From NCBI RefSeq assembly GCF_000213805.1, contig NC_015556.1, positions 4,665,001 through 4,729,000 on the forward strand: 64,000 nucleotides of DNA, in the 5' to 3' direction. The notes beneath the pieces were generated by a model that did no database searches, was not told the origin of the DNA, and was given only the letters and a program-made list of their open reading frames with translations. Positions within the stretch are counted from its first letter, which is position 1. The number at the start of each line of letters is the position of its first letter. The position numbers were made by a program, and so were the translations under genes. The stretch comes from Pseudomonas fulva 12-X. Lineage in GTDB: Bacteria; Pseudomonadota; Gammaproteobacteria; Pseudomonadales; Pseudomonadaceae. Below are positions 51,009-59,283 of the stretch, one piece after another.

Positions 51009-52013
51009 GTGATCGACTTTCATCAGGTTCACAAGGCGTACCGCGTCAGTGGCCGCGATATTCCCGCCCTGCAACCCTGCGACCTGCATATCGAACGTGG
51101 CGAAGTGTTCGGCATCATCGGCCATTCCGGTGCCGGCAAGAGCACCCTGCTGCGCCTGATCAACCGCCTCGAGGAGCCCTCCGGCGGGCGCATCGACATC
51201 GACGGCGTGGACGTCACCGCCCTCGGTTCCGACGGCCTGCGCAAGTTCCGTCAGCAAGTGGGCATGATCTTCCAGCACTTCAACCTGCTGTCCTCCAAGA
51301 CCGTTGCCGCCAACGTCGGCATGCCCCTGAAACTGGCGGGCGTCCCGGCCCGGGAAATCGACCAGCGCGTTGCCGCCCTGCTCGATCGCGTCGGCCTCAA
51401 GGATCACGCCAACAAGTACCCGGCGCAGCTCTCGGGCGGCCAGAAGCAGCGCGTCGGCATCGCCCGCGCCCTGGCCACGCGACCGAAGATCCTGCTGTGC
51501 GACGAGGCCACCAGCGCCCTCGACCCGCAAACCACCGCTGCGGTGCTGCAGCTCCTGGCCGAGATCAACCGCGAGCTGGGCCTGACCATCGTGCTGATCA
51601 CCCACGAGATGGACGTGATCCGCCGCGTCTGCGACCGCGTGGCGGTCATGGATGCCGGCGTGATCGTCGAACAGGGCCCGGTAGCCGAGGTGTTCCTGCA
51701 CCCGCAGCACGCCACCACCAAGCGCTTCGTGCAGGAAGCCGAGCACGTCGACGAGAACGACCAGCGCGACGATTTCGCCCATGTGCAGGGCCGCATCCTG
51801 CGCCTGACCTTCATCGGTGAGTCCACCTATTCGCCGGTTCTCGGCCAGGTCGCCCGGGAAACCGGCATCGACTACAGCATCCTTGCCGGGCGCATCGACC
51901 GCATCAAGGACACGCCCTACGGCCAGCTGACCCTGGCGCTGACCGGCGGCGACATCGACGCCGCCCTCGCCCGCTTCGAAGCGGCTGACGTGCACCTGGA
52001 GGTCCTGCGCTGA
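51009..52013 (+). CDS. metN: Methionine ABC transporter ATPase MetN
   Basis: 334 residues with a GTG start and AAAAGG 8 bp upstream. Walker [10 protein letters not shown], signature LSGGQKQR, Walker B LLCDEA and H-loop ITHEMD are clear. The C-terminal NIL domain (about 255-334) is the methionine-binding feedback site of MetN. It overlaps metI by one base (TGATG). Confidence 0.95.
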   Translation: MIDFHQVHKAYRVSGRDIPALQPCDLHIERGEVFGIIGHSGAGKSTLLRLINRLEEPSGGRIDIDGVDVTALGSDGLRKFRQQVGMIFQHFNLLSSKTVAANVGMPLKLAGVPAREIDQRVAALLDRVGLKDHANKYPAQLSGGQKQRVGIARALATRPKILLCDEATSALDPQTTAAVLQLLAEINRELGLTIVLITHEMDVIRRVCDRVAVMDAGVIVEQGPVAEVFLHPQHATTKRFVQEAEHVDENDQRDDFAHVQGRILRLTFIGESTYSPVLGQVARETGIDYSILAGRIDRIKDTPYGQLTLALTGGDIDAALARFEAADVHLEVLR

Positions 52014-52678
52014 TGGAAACCTTACTGCCCAACGTCGACTGGCTGGAAATCTGGCAGGCCAGTATCGATACCCTGAACATGCTCGGCGGCTCCATGCTGT
52101 TCACCGTGCTGTTCGGCCTGCCCCTTGGCGTGCTGCTGTTCCTGACCGGCCCGCGGCAGATGTTCGAACAGAAAGGCCTGTACGCGGTGATCTCCCTGGT
52201 GGTCAACGTGCTGCGCTCGGTGCCGTTCGTGATCCTGCTGATCCTGCTGATCCCGGTCACGGTGGTGATCACCGGCACATCGCTCGGCGTCGCCGGGGCC
52301 ATTCCGCCGCTCGTGGTCGGCGCCACGCCGTTCTTCGCGCGCCTGGTGGAGACCGCCCTGCGCGAGGTCGACCGCGGCATCATCGAGGCGACCCAATCGA
52401 TGGGCGCCAGCACCCGGCAGATCATCTTCAACGCCCTGCTGCCCGAAGCCCTGCCGGGCATCCTGGCGGCCATCACCGTCACGGCCATCACCCTGGTGTC
52501 CTACACCGCGATGAGCGGCCTGATCGGCGGCGGCGGCCTGGGCGACCTGGCGGTGCGTTACGGCTACCAGCGTTACCAGCCGGACGTGATGTTCGTGACC
52601 GTGGCGCTCTTGGTGGTGCTCGTACAGATTCTGCAAACCATAGGCGACCGCCTGGTGGTGCACTTTTCCCGTAAATAA
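52013..52678 (+). CDS. metI: Methionine ABC transporter permease MetI
   Basis: 221 residues with five membrane segments and the permease EAA-like loop ATQSMGASTRQIIFNALLPEALPGIL. The N-terminal LEIWQASIDTLNMLGGS and later VSYTAMSGLIGGGGLGDLAVRYGYQRY blocks are typical of MetI. It is coupled to metN. Confidence 0.95.
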   Translation: METLLPNVDWLEIWQASIDTLNMLGGSMLFTVLFGLPLGVLLFLTGPRQMFEQKGLYAVISLVVNVLRSVPFVILLILLIPVTVVITGTSLGVAGAIPPLVVGATPFFARLVETALREVDRGIIEATQSMGASTRQIIFNALLPEALPGILAAITVTAITLVSYTAMSGLIGGGGLGDLAVRYGYQRYQPDVMFVTVALLVVLVQILQTIGDRLVVHFSRK

Positions 52679-52739
52679 AAACAGCTGGAAGGGCCAGCGG
52701 CAGCGTGCCGCCACGCCATCTCACTTCAAGGAGTCAACG

Positions 52740-53516
52740 ATGAAAAAACTGCTCACTGCCCTGGCTGTCGTCGCAGCCTTCTCCAGCGCCGCCCAGGCCG
52801 AAACCCTGCGCGTCGCCGCCTCGGCCGTCCCGCACGCCGAGATCCTCAATTTCGTCAAACCGGCCCTGGCCAAAGAAGGCGTGGAGCTGGACGTGAAAGT
52901 CTTCACCGACTACGTGCAGCCCAACGTGCAGGTCGCCGAGAAACGCCTGGACGCCAACTTCTTCCAGCACCAGCCGTACCTGGACGAGTTCAACAAGAGC
53001 CGTGGCACCAGCCTGGTCAGCGTCGGTGGCGTGCACGTCGAGCCGTTCGGCGCCTACTCCAGCAAGATCAAGGATCTGAAAGACCTGCCGCAAGGCGCCA
53101 ATGTGGTGATCCCCAACGACGCCACCAATGGCGGCCGTGCCCTGCTGCTGCTGCAGAAAGCCGGCGTGATCACCCTGAAGGATCCGACCAACATCCTGTC
53201 CACCCCGAAGGACATCGCCGAGAACCCGAAAGGCATCAAGGTACGTGAACTGGAAGCTGCGACCCTGCCGCGCGTACTGACCCAGGTCGACCTGGCGCTG
53301 ATCAACACCAACTACGCCCTGGAAGCCAAGCTGAACCCGACCGAGGACGCCCTGGCCATCGAAGGCAGCGACTCGCCGTACGTGAACATTCTGGTAACCC
53401 GCGAAGACAACAAGGACAGCCCGGCCGTGCAGAAGCTGGTCAAGGCCCTGCACAGCGATGACGTGAAAGCCTTCATCCTGGAAAAATACAAAGGCGCGGT
53501 GGTTCCGGCGTTCTGA
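52740..53516 (+). CDS. metQ: Methionine-binding protein MetQ (NlpA family)
   Basis: 258 residues; strong AAGGAG before the ATG. The signal peptide ends AAQA-E (about 20) and there is no lipobox cysteine, so this form is likely soluble in the periplasm. LRVAASAVPHAEILNFVKPALAKEG and TDYVQPNVQVAEKRLDANFFQHQPYLDEFN are NlpA/MetQ blocks. It follows metN-metI in one operon. Confidence 0.95.
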   Translation: MKKLLTALAVVAAFSSAAQAETLRVAASAVPHAEILNFVKPALAKEGVELDVKVFTDYVQPNVQVAEKRLDANFFQHQPYLDEFNKSRGTSLVSVGGVHVEPFGAYSSKIKDLKDLPQGANVVIPNDATNGGRALLLLQKAGVITLKDPTNILSTPKDIAENPKGIKVRELEAATLPRVLTQVDLALINTNYALEAKLNPTEDALAIEGSDSPYVNILVTREDNKDSPAVQKLVKALHSDDVKAFILEKYKGAVVPAF

Positions 53517-53541
53517 TCGCCGCTACGCAAGCGCTGCAACC

Positions 53542-53575
53542 AATGCCGCGTCGCCTCCGGGCCACGCGGCATTTT
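53542..53575 (+). terminator. Terminator of metNIQ operon
   Basis: Ten-bp stem AATGCCGCGT / ACGCGGCATT with a 12-nt loop, followed by TT. It lies 25 bp after the metQ stop. Confidence 0.75.
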
Positions 53576-53595
53576 CATATCTGTGGCCCAGGCTC

Positions 53596-54027
53596 TCAGT
53601 CAGCGGGAATGAAGCGCATCACCCCGGCCTGTCGCGGGCCTGCTCCGCTGGGATCGTCCTTGGGATGGGCGATGCCATCGCTGACCGGCACTTCGGCGAA
53701 ATCGAACGGACTGATGCCCTCCAGGCAAGCGACGTTGACGCCGTACTGATGGGGATTGGAGCGACGCTGGTGGTGGGTGTAGATGCCGCAGCGCGAGCAG
53801 AAGAAATGCTCGGCGCTCCCGGTATTGAAACGATAGGTGGTCAGCAGCTCCGCACCCTGAAGAATCCGAAAACCGGCCAGCTCCGCCGAAACCGCCACCG
53901 CACCGCGCATCCGGCAATAGGAGCAGGTGCAACGCCGCGCAGTGTGCAGACCGTCGCTGAGCGCCACGTGAAAGCGCACGCCGCCGCAATGGCAGGCGCC
54001 ATTGATCTCGCCGATATCCTTGTTCAT
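53596..54027 (-). CDS. GFA-family (glutathione-dependent formaldehyde-activating-like) protein
   Basis: 143 residues. Zinc cysteines of the Mss4-like fold are visible: GACHCGGVRF (about 9-18), CTCSYCRMRG (about 34-43) and FFCSRCGIYTHHQR (about 76-89). Known members add glutathione to formaldehyde or have no clear activity. No formaldehyde genes are nearby, so the specific role is open. It converges on metQ. Confidence 0.85.
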   Translation of the reverse strand: MNKDIGEINGACHCGGVRFHVALSDGLHTARRCTCSYCRMRGAVAVSAELAGFRILQGAELLTTYRFNTGSAEHFFCSRCGIYTHHQRRSNPHQYGVNVACLEGISPFDFAEVPVSDGIAHPKDDPSGAGPRQAGVMRFIPAD

Positions 54028-54058
54028 CCGTCACACCTCCGCTCGCCAGGTAAGCCGA

Positions 54059-54937
54059 TCATAAGCGCGATTCGTCTGGCGGTGGTCCGGCCAGGCACTG
54101 CAGCAACCAGTCCAGCGCCGGCTGGCGCTGGGCGCGGCGCAGGATCGCCACCAGCTCGCGGTGGAAGGTCAGCTCGCCCAGCTCCACCACGCGCAGCGTC
54201 TGCGGCCGCTGGCACCACAAGCCGGCGCGGGGAATCAGCGACACGCCCAGGCCGCATTCGACCATGCGCACGATCGCTTCCAGTTCATCCAGCTCCAGCG
54301 CTTCGCGGGGTGCCAGGCGTTGTTCGCGCAGGAAACGCTCGACCTGGCGACCACCGAAGGAACGCCGGTCGTAGCGCACGAAGGGCTGTTCACGCAGCAG
54401 TTGCAGCGGGTCATCGCCCTCCATGCCTGGCGGTGCGATCAGCACGAAGGGCTCGCGGGCCAGGTCGACCTGCATCAGTTCCTTGGGCAGCTCGAAGGGC
54501 GGGCGGATCAATAGCGCCAGGTCCAGCTCGCCGGCATCCACCTGGCCGAGCAGATCCAGGGATACGCCGGGCACCAGCTTCAGCTCGACCTGCGAAGCCC
54601 GGGCCCGAAAGCGTACCAGCGCCTCGGGCAGCAGCCCGGTCTGTACGCTGGCGATGGCGCCGATCTTCAGCTCGCCCTGCCATTCCTCGAGTGCGGTGGG
54701 CAGAGCCATCTGCGCATACAGGCCGAGCATCTGCTCGGCCAGCGGCAAGGCGTGGCGCCCGCCAGCACTAAGCACCGCACTGCGCCCGCTGCGATCGAAC
54801 AGGCGTACGCCCAGGCTCTGCTCCAGCACGCGCATCTGCGCGCTGACCGCAGACTGGGTAAGGCCCACCCGCAGCCCGGCAGCAGCGAAAGTGCCGTAGC
54901 GGGCCACGGCTACGAAGGTCTTCAATTCTCGGATCAT
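54059..54937 (-). CDS. LysR-family transcriptional regulator
   Basis: 292 residues. N-terminal winged helix (MIRELKTFVAVARYGTFAAAGLRVGLTQSAVSAQMRVLEQSLG), then a substrate-binding domain (about 90-292). It diverges from the VOC gene at 55033, the usual layout when a LysR protein controls its neighbour, with 95 bp in between. Inducer unknown. Confidence 0.92.
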   Translation of the reverse strand: MIRELKTFVAVARYGTFAAAGLRVGLTQSAVSAQMRVLEQSLGVRLFDRSGRSAVLSAGGRHALPLAEQMLGLYAQMALPTALEEWQGELKIGAIASVQTGLLPEALVRFRARASQVELKLVPGVSLDLLGQVDAGELDLALLIRPPFELPKELMQVDLAREPFVLIAPPGMEGDDPLQLLREQPFVRYDRRSFGGRQVERFLREQRLAPREALELDELEAIVRMVECGLGVSLIPRAGLWCQRPQTLRVVELGELTFHRELVAILRRAQRQPALDWLLQCLAGPPPDESRL

Positions 54938-55032
54938 TGATCGATTTCTTTTGAGCTCGACGGCAAGGATATTCGCTTTTAATCAAAATTCTTGCATCTA
55001 GAATCGGTGACACCGACCTGAGGAGCTCACCC

Positions 55033-55458
55033 ATGGCACTGTCCCCGTTTCACCTGGCCATCCCCGTCTACGACCTGGCCGCCGCCCGGCATTTCTATGG
55101 CCAGGTGTTTGGCTGCGCCGAAGGCCGCAGCAGCGATCACTGGGTGGATTTCGACTTCTTCGGCCACCAGCTGGTGATCCACGAAGCCCCGAAAATGCCG
55201 CACCAGGAATCGGCCATCAGCAACCCGGTGGACGGCCACGACGTGCCGGTGCCGCACTTCGGCGTGATCCTCGACTGGCCAATCTGGGAGGCCCTGGCGC
55301 AGCGCCTGCAGGCCCGCGAAACGGCCTTCGTGATCGAACCCTACATCCGCTTCAAGGGCCAGGTCGGCGAACAGGCCACCATGTTCCTCCTCGACCCCTG
55401 CGGCAACGCTCTGGAGTTCAAGGCCTTCAAGGATATGAGCCAGCTGTTCGCCAAGTGA
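55033..55458 (+). CDS. VOC-family (glyoxalase/bleomycin-resistance-like) protein
   Basis: 141 residues with one paired beta-alpha-beta-beta-beta unit: [22 protein letters not shown] (metal His at about 7) and the C-terminal [23 protein letters not shown] (metal Glu). It is a small metal-dependent lyase, isomerase or dioxygenase-type protein; the substrate is unknown. Probably regulated by the divergent LysR gene. It ends at a strong terminator. Confidence 0.85.
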   Translation: MALSPFHLAIPVYDLAAARHFYGQVFGCAEGRSSDHWVDFDFFGHQLVIHEAPKMPHQESAISNPVDGHDVPVPHFGVILDWPIWEALAQRLQARETAFVIEPYIRFKGQVGEQATMFLLDPCGNALEFKAFKDMSQLFAK

Positions 55459-55471
55459 TTGTTGGTAGCTA

Positions 55472-55500
55472 AAAAATGGGACCCGATGGGTCCCATTTTT
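55472..55500. terminator. Bidirectional terminator VOC/SCO
   Basis: Perfect 13-bp stem AAAAATGGGACCC / GGGTCCCATTTTT with a GAT loop. It lies between two convergent genes and its right edge touches the SCO stop codon. Confidence 0.92.
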
Positions 55501-56129
55501 CATTTGCCGCCGACCAACCCCGGCAACTGCGCCGCCAGCTTGTCGATATTGATCGGCGCACGAATGAAGCCGCGCTGGGTGCCGTCCGGGCCGATGATGG
55601 CGAGGTTGCCGCTGTGGTCGACGGTGTAGTTTTCCTTGCTGGTATCGGCAGGAATGAAGGGGATGCTTACCGCGCTGGACAGCTTCTGGATGGTGTCCGG
55701 CTCGCCGCTCAGGCCCATGAAGCCGGCGTTGAAGTAACCCAGATACTTCTTCATCTGCTCCGGCGTGTCGCGGGCCGGGTCGACGCTCACCAGCACGATG
55801 CGCAGGTTGTTCCAGGTCTCTTCCGGGATCTGCGTGCGCAGCTGGCGCAGTTGCGCCAGGGTCGCCGGGCAGATGTCCGGGCAGAAGGTGTAGCCAAAGA
55901 ACAACAGGCTCCACTGGTCCTTGAGCTGGCCGGTGGAGAAGGTCTTGCCGTCCTGGTCGAGAAACTCCAGGGCCGGCACCTGGCGCGCCTGGGGCAGCAT
56001 GATGATGCCGGCGTCCTGCAGCGCAGCGGCGCTGTTGGACTTGCCGCGCAGGGCTTCGCCGGCAACCAGGCCAAGGGCCAGAACGGCAGCGGCGATAAGG
56101 GCGAAAATAGCGATGTGCTTGCGAGTCAT
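55500..56129 (-). CDS. SCO1/SenC-family copper/redox protein
   Basis: About 209 residues with an N-terminal membrane anchor (about 8-25) and a periplasmic thioredoxin fold. The copper site CxxxC is in FFGYTFCPDICPATL, with the later His in VDHSGNLAIIGP. SCO proteins deliver copper to the CuA site of cytochrome oxidase. The ATG at 56129 was chosen; a GTG 9 bp upstream has no better ribosome-binding site. No oxidase genes are adjacent. Confidence 0.9.
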   Translation of the reverse strand: MTRKHIAIFALIAAAVLALGLVAGEALRGKSNSAAALQDAGIIMLPQARQVPALEFLDQDGKTFSTGQLKDQWSLLFFGYTFCPDICPATLAQLRQLRTQIPEETWNNLRIVLVSVDPARDTPEQMKKYLGYFNAGFMGLSGEPDTIQKLSSAVSIPFIPADTSKENYTVDHSGNLAIIGPDGTQRGFIRAPINIDKLAAQLPGLVGGK

Positions 56130-56335
56130 GGTGGCCACGATGGTCAGGGGGAAAGGTATCGCCCTGGATGACCCGATGCCCCGGCTCGGCGGGAGAGCTG
56201 TGCCTGAGCGGCACAGGGATCGGCCATCTGGCGATGCGCAGCGGCAAAAGGTACCAGATACGCGGCGCCAGGTGGCCGTTGACCCCTGCGGCCAGCTGTC
56301 ACGCTGACAGCCGGCCAGCCTTGCCTCAGTGCCTG

Positions 56336-56458
56336 TTCAAAGTCTCGCGAGCTAGAGCAATGCAAGGCGAAAACAGGCGAGGACGCGGAGTTTACAAGTT
56401 GTAAATGAGCAGTCCGAGCCTGTTTTTAACGCCGCAGTGCCGACGCGCAGCAGACTTT
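56336..56458 (-). repeat. Multi-hairpin intergenic repeat, short copy
   Basis: Inverted relative to the copy at 35713-35880. On the minus strand it reads TGCGCGTCGGCACTGC, GCGTTAAAAACAGGCTCG, TGCTCATTTACAACTTG (palindromic centre TTTACAACTTGTAAA), ACTCCGCGTCCTCGCCTG and GCCTTGCAT. It lacks the extra hairpin block of the long copy. It fills most of the 339-bp gap between SCO and SulP. Confidence 0.78.
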
Positions 56459-56468
56459 CAACAGGTTC

Positions 56469-57998
56469 TCAGGCCATGGCGCGGCGCATGTTCAACGCGC
56501 GGCCCTCCAGCCGACGATTCAGGCCATGGCGCTCGATCAGCAGCGCCCCGCCCTGCTGTTCAGCGGCGCGGCCCCAGTCGTCGAGCAGCTCCATGCAGGC
56601 ATGGTCGACATAGCTGAGTTTGTCGAGCGGCACGTGCAGGCGGGTGGTCGGCGCGATGCCTTCCAGCACGCTGGCCAGGTGCGGCACCTTGAGGAAGGTC
56701 GCCGAGCCGGTCAGGCGCAGTTCCGCTTCGTCGGGGCCGAGCTCGTTGAGGCTGACCTTCAGGCGCGAGGCCTTGCCGGCCAGCTTGACCAGGGTCAGGG
56801 CGAAGCCGATCAGCACGCCGGTGAGCAGGTCGACGGTAACGATGCCCAAAGCGGTGGCGGCGTAGATGAACACCGGCGCACGGCCATAACGGCCCAGACC
56901 GCGGATGGCCTTGATGTCGACCAGCTTGAAGCCGGTGTACACCAGCACGCCGCCCAGGCAGGCGACGGGAATGCTCTGCAGCACCGCCGGCAGCACCATC
57001 ACGAAGGCCAGCAGCCAGGCACCGTGGAAGATGGTCGACATGCGGGTACGAGCGCCGGCCTGAACGTTGGCCGAGCTGCGCACGATCACACCGGTCATCG
57101 GCAGCGCGCCGAGCACGCCGCAGAGCATGTTGCCGACGCCCTGGGCGGACAGTTCACGATCCAGGTTGGAGCGCGGGCCGCTGTGCATGCGGTCCACCGC
57201 CGCCGCGGACAGCAGGGTTTCCGCACTGGCGATAAAGGCCAGCACCACCGCCGCCAGGATGATCTGCGGGTTGGCCAGGTTGAACAGGTCGGCCGGCTGA
57301 ATCCAGTCGATGGCATCGCTCAGGTTGGCCGGCACCTCGACTCGCGCCACACCCAGGCCCAGCCACAGGCTGATGGCGGTCATCAGCGTTACGCCGATCA
57401 GCGCGCCTGGCAGAAAACGCAGGCTTTGCGGGCGCAGCTTGTCCCATAGGAACATGCAGGTGATGGTGCCGAAGCCCAGCAGGGCCGCCGCCAGCGCACT
57501 GCCGCCGCCAAGGCCGGGAATGGCCTGGCTCAGGGTGGCGGGAAAGGCCATGAGGTTGTCCAGGCCGGAGGCCTGGGGCTTCACGTCGAACATGACGTGG
57601 AACTGCGAAAGCACGATGAGGATGCCGATACCGGCGAGCATGCCGTACACCACCGCCGGCGCGGTGACGCGGAACCAGCAGCCCAGGCGCAGGCGCCCGG
57701 CGACCAGTTGCAGCAGACCGGCGAGCAGCAGGATCGGCCCGAGCATGGCGATGCCGTGGGTGCGCACCAGCTCGAACACCAGCACGGCGAGGCCTGCCGC
57801 CGGGCCGCTGACCTGCAGCGGCGAGCCGGCTATCCAGCCGACCACCAGACCGCCGATGATGCCGGTGATCAGGCCCTTGGCCGGCGGCATGCCGGAGGCG
57901 ATGGCGATGCCCATGCACAGCGGAAGGGCGACGAGAAAAACCACGATGGATGCCAGGGCATCGCGTGGCAGAGCGGATTTGAATGAAGCGAGGGTCAT
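56469..57998 (-). CDS. SulP-family anion transporter with STAS domain
   Basis: 509 residues. The SulP transport core (about 1-400, beginning LPRDALASIVVFLVALPLCMGIAIASGMPPAKGL) has about 12-14 membrane segments; the C-terminal STAS domain (about 415-505) includes LPLDKLSYVDHACMELLDDWGR in place of the usual LDLSxxxxID motif. SulP members carry sulfate, bicarbonate or carboxylates. The upstream neighbour on the same strand is a carbonic anhydrase, which suggests bicarbonate; this is inference. Confidence 0.92.
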   Translation of the reverse strand: MTLASFKSALPRDALASIVVFLVALPLCMGIAIASGMPPAKGLITGIIGGLVVGWIAGSPLQVSGPAAGLAVLVFELVRTHGIAMLGPILLLAGLLQLVAGRLRLGCWFRVTAPAVVYGMLAGIGILIVLSQFHVMFDVKPQASGLDNLMAFPATLSQAIPGLGGGSALAAALLGFGTITCMFLWDKLRPQSLRFLPGALIGVTLMTAISLWLGLGVARVEVPANLSDAIDWIQPADLFNLANPQIILAAVVLAFIASAETLLSAAAVDRMHSGPRSNLDRELSAQGVGNMLCGVLGALPMTGVIVRSSANVQAGARTRMSTIFHGAWLLAFVMVLPAVLQSIPVACLGGVLVYTGFKLVDIKAIRGLGRYGRAPVFIYAATALGIVTVDLLTGVLIGFALTLVKLAGKASRLKVSLNELGPDEAELRLTGSATFLKVPHLASVLEGIAPTTRLHVPLDKLSYVDHACMELLDDWGRAAEQQGGALLIERHGLNRRLEGRALNMRRAMA

Positions 57999-58089
57999 GG
58001 TGCGGTCTCCTGCAGATCCGGCGCACGAAAGGTCATGACGGAGAGCTACGGCTCGCCGTCAGCAGGTGTAAGGCAGTCAGAACCCAAGG

Positions 58090-58119
58090 GGCTTGTTGCC
58101 TGAGAGCAGGCAACAAGCC
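58090..58119. repeat. Perfect 13-bp inverted repeat between CA and SulP genes
   Basis: GGCTTGTTGCCTG, AGAG loop, CAGGCAACAAGCC. It is between the end of the carbonic anhydrase gene and the SulP start, on the presumed common transcript. No T-run follows on either strand. Confidence 0.8.
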
Positions 58120-58194
58120 AGAACGGCTGTCGATTGTGGGCGGTTAAACCGCGGGTCGATTCATGGCCACCGGGTGACGTCCTGTCGCAAGCGT

Positions 58195-58926
58195 TTACGA
58201 GGCCAGGTAGCGGGCTCGCGGGCTGGCATTGGGGGTGGTTTCGCCATCGAGGGGCAGGAACTCGCCACGCTCGGCGTCATACGCCTTGATGGTGCAGTTC
58301 TCGATGTCATAGACCCAGCCGTGGATGAACAACTGGCCGCTGGCCAGGCGCGCGGCGACGGAAGGATGGGTGCGCAGGTGGTCGAGCTGGGCGACCACGT
58401 TTTCCTCGGTCAACACGCCGAGTTCCTGGTGTTCGGCGCAGCTGCAGCTCTGCTGGGTAACTGTCTTGGCAACCTCGGCATGGCGCAGCCAGGCCTTGAC
58501 CGTCGGCATGCGCTCGATGCTCTGCGGGTTGAGCACCGCCTTCATGGCGCCACAATCGGAGTGGCCGCAGATGATGATGTGTTGCACGCCCAGGCCCATC
58601 ACCGCGTACTCGATGGCAGTGGAAACGCCACCGTTCATCTGGCCGTAGGGCGGCACCACGTTGCCGACGTTACGGGTCACGAACAGCGAGCCGGGGTCGC
58701 TCTGGGTGATCAGCTCGGGGACGATGCGCGAGTCTGCGCAGGTGATGAACATGGCCCGGGGGCTTTGCTGGTTGGCCAGCTTGCTGAACAGCTCGCGCTG
58801 CTCGGGGAACACGTCGCTACGAAAACGCTGGAAGCCATCAAGCAGGGTTTGCAGGGCCTCGTCTGCGCTCTGCTTGCCGGCTGCTGGGGGTGTGGCGGAT
58901 CGGATGGAACGAACACGCTCGCTCAT
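58195..58926 (-). CDS. Beta-class carbonic anhydrase
   Basis: 243 residues. Zinc ligands Cys63 (TCADSRI), His122 and Cys125 (CGHSDCGAM); the catalytic Asp65-Arg67 dyad is present. TRNVGNVVPPY is also typical. It interconverts CO2 and bicarbonate. It lies upstream of a SulP transporter on the same strand with a 196-bp gap, and its 5' region carries a long dyad. Confidence 0.95.
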   Translation of the reverse strand: MSERVRSIRSATPPAAGKQSADEALQTLLDGFQRFRSDVFPEQRELFSKLANQQSPRAMFITCADSRIVPELITQSDPGSLFVTRNVGNVVPPYGQMNGGVSTAIEYAVMGLGVQHIIICGHSDCGAMKAVLNPQSIERMPTVKAWLRHAEVAKTVTQQSCSCAEHQELGVLTEENVVAQLDHLRTHPSVAARLASGQLFIHGWVYDIENCTIKAYDAERGEFLPLDGETTPNASPRARYLAS

Positions 58927-58974
58927 GGTGCCTCCTGGTTTTCAGTCGTGATATTGACTTGCCATCTAATGGCA

Positions 58975-59008
58975 GTTTGCTTCGTGACCGATAGGTCACA
59001 TAGCAAAC
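58975..59008. promoter_or_regulatory. 34-bp dyad upstream of carbonic anhydrase
   Basis: Arms of 15 nt: GTTTGCT-TC-GTGACC and GGTCAC-AT-AGCAAAC around a GATA loop; only the central TC/AT pair does not match. It is 49 bp upstream of the start codon, so it is either an operator or a 5'-UTR hairpin. I know no regulator with this exact site. Confidence 0.5.
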
Positions 59009-59283
59009 GAACTTACCCATGAAGGCTTAAACCAACCTTAATCGCAAGAAATCCGCTCGATATCGGCAGTGCTTTTGTAACCGCATGCCACTGGGCATGG
59101 ATCACTGCGACGCCGTAACCAGCCGCTCTAGCATGGGCCTGATAGCACCCAATCTAAAAGCGCGCAGATGTCTTTGCTGTGACAACGCGGAGCCTTTTAT
59201 CGGGAAATAGGCTGCGAGTAGGAGAGCGAGGCGAACGCTATCCCACACAGGCAAGCTGTGCGGGATAGGGCTGCATGGCAGGA
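59009..59283. other. Intergenic region with a hairpin before pgi end
   Basis: Gap between the carbonic anhydrase dyad and the pgi stop. It carries an imperfect hairpin (CTATCCC-a-CACAG / CTGTG-c-GGGATAG, 59238-59268) just downstream of pgi on the minus strand. This may end pgi transcription, although no T-run follows. Nothing else was seen. Confidence 0.5.

Noticed and set aside
58975-59008. CRP/Vfr or Anr site upstream of carbonic anhydrase
   Set aside because: The TGTGA and TCAC halves are 8 bp apart rather than 6, and TTGAT-N4-ATCAA is absent.
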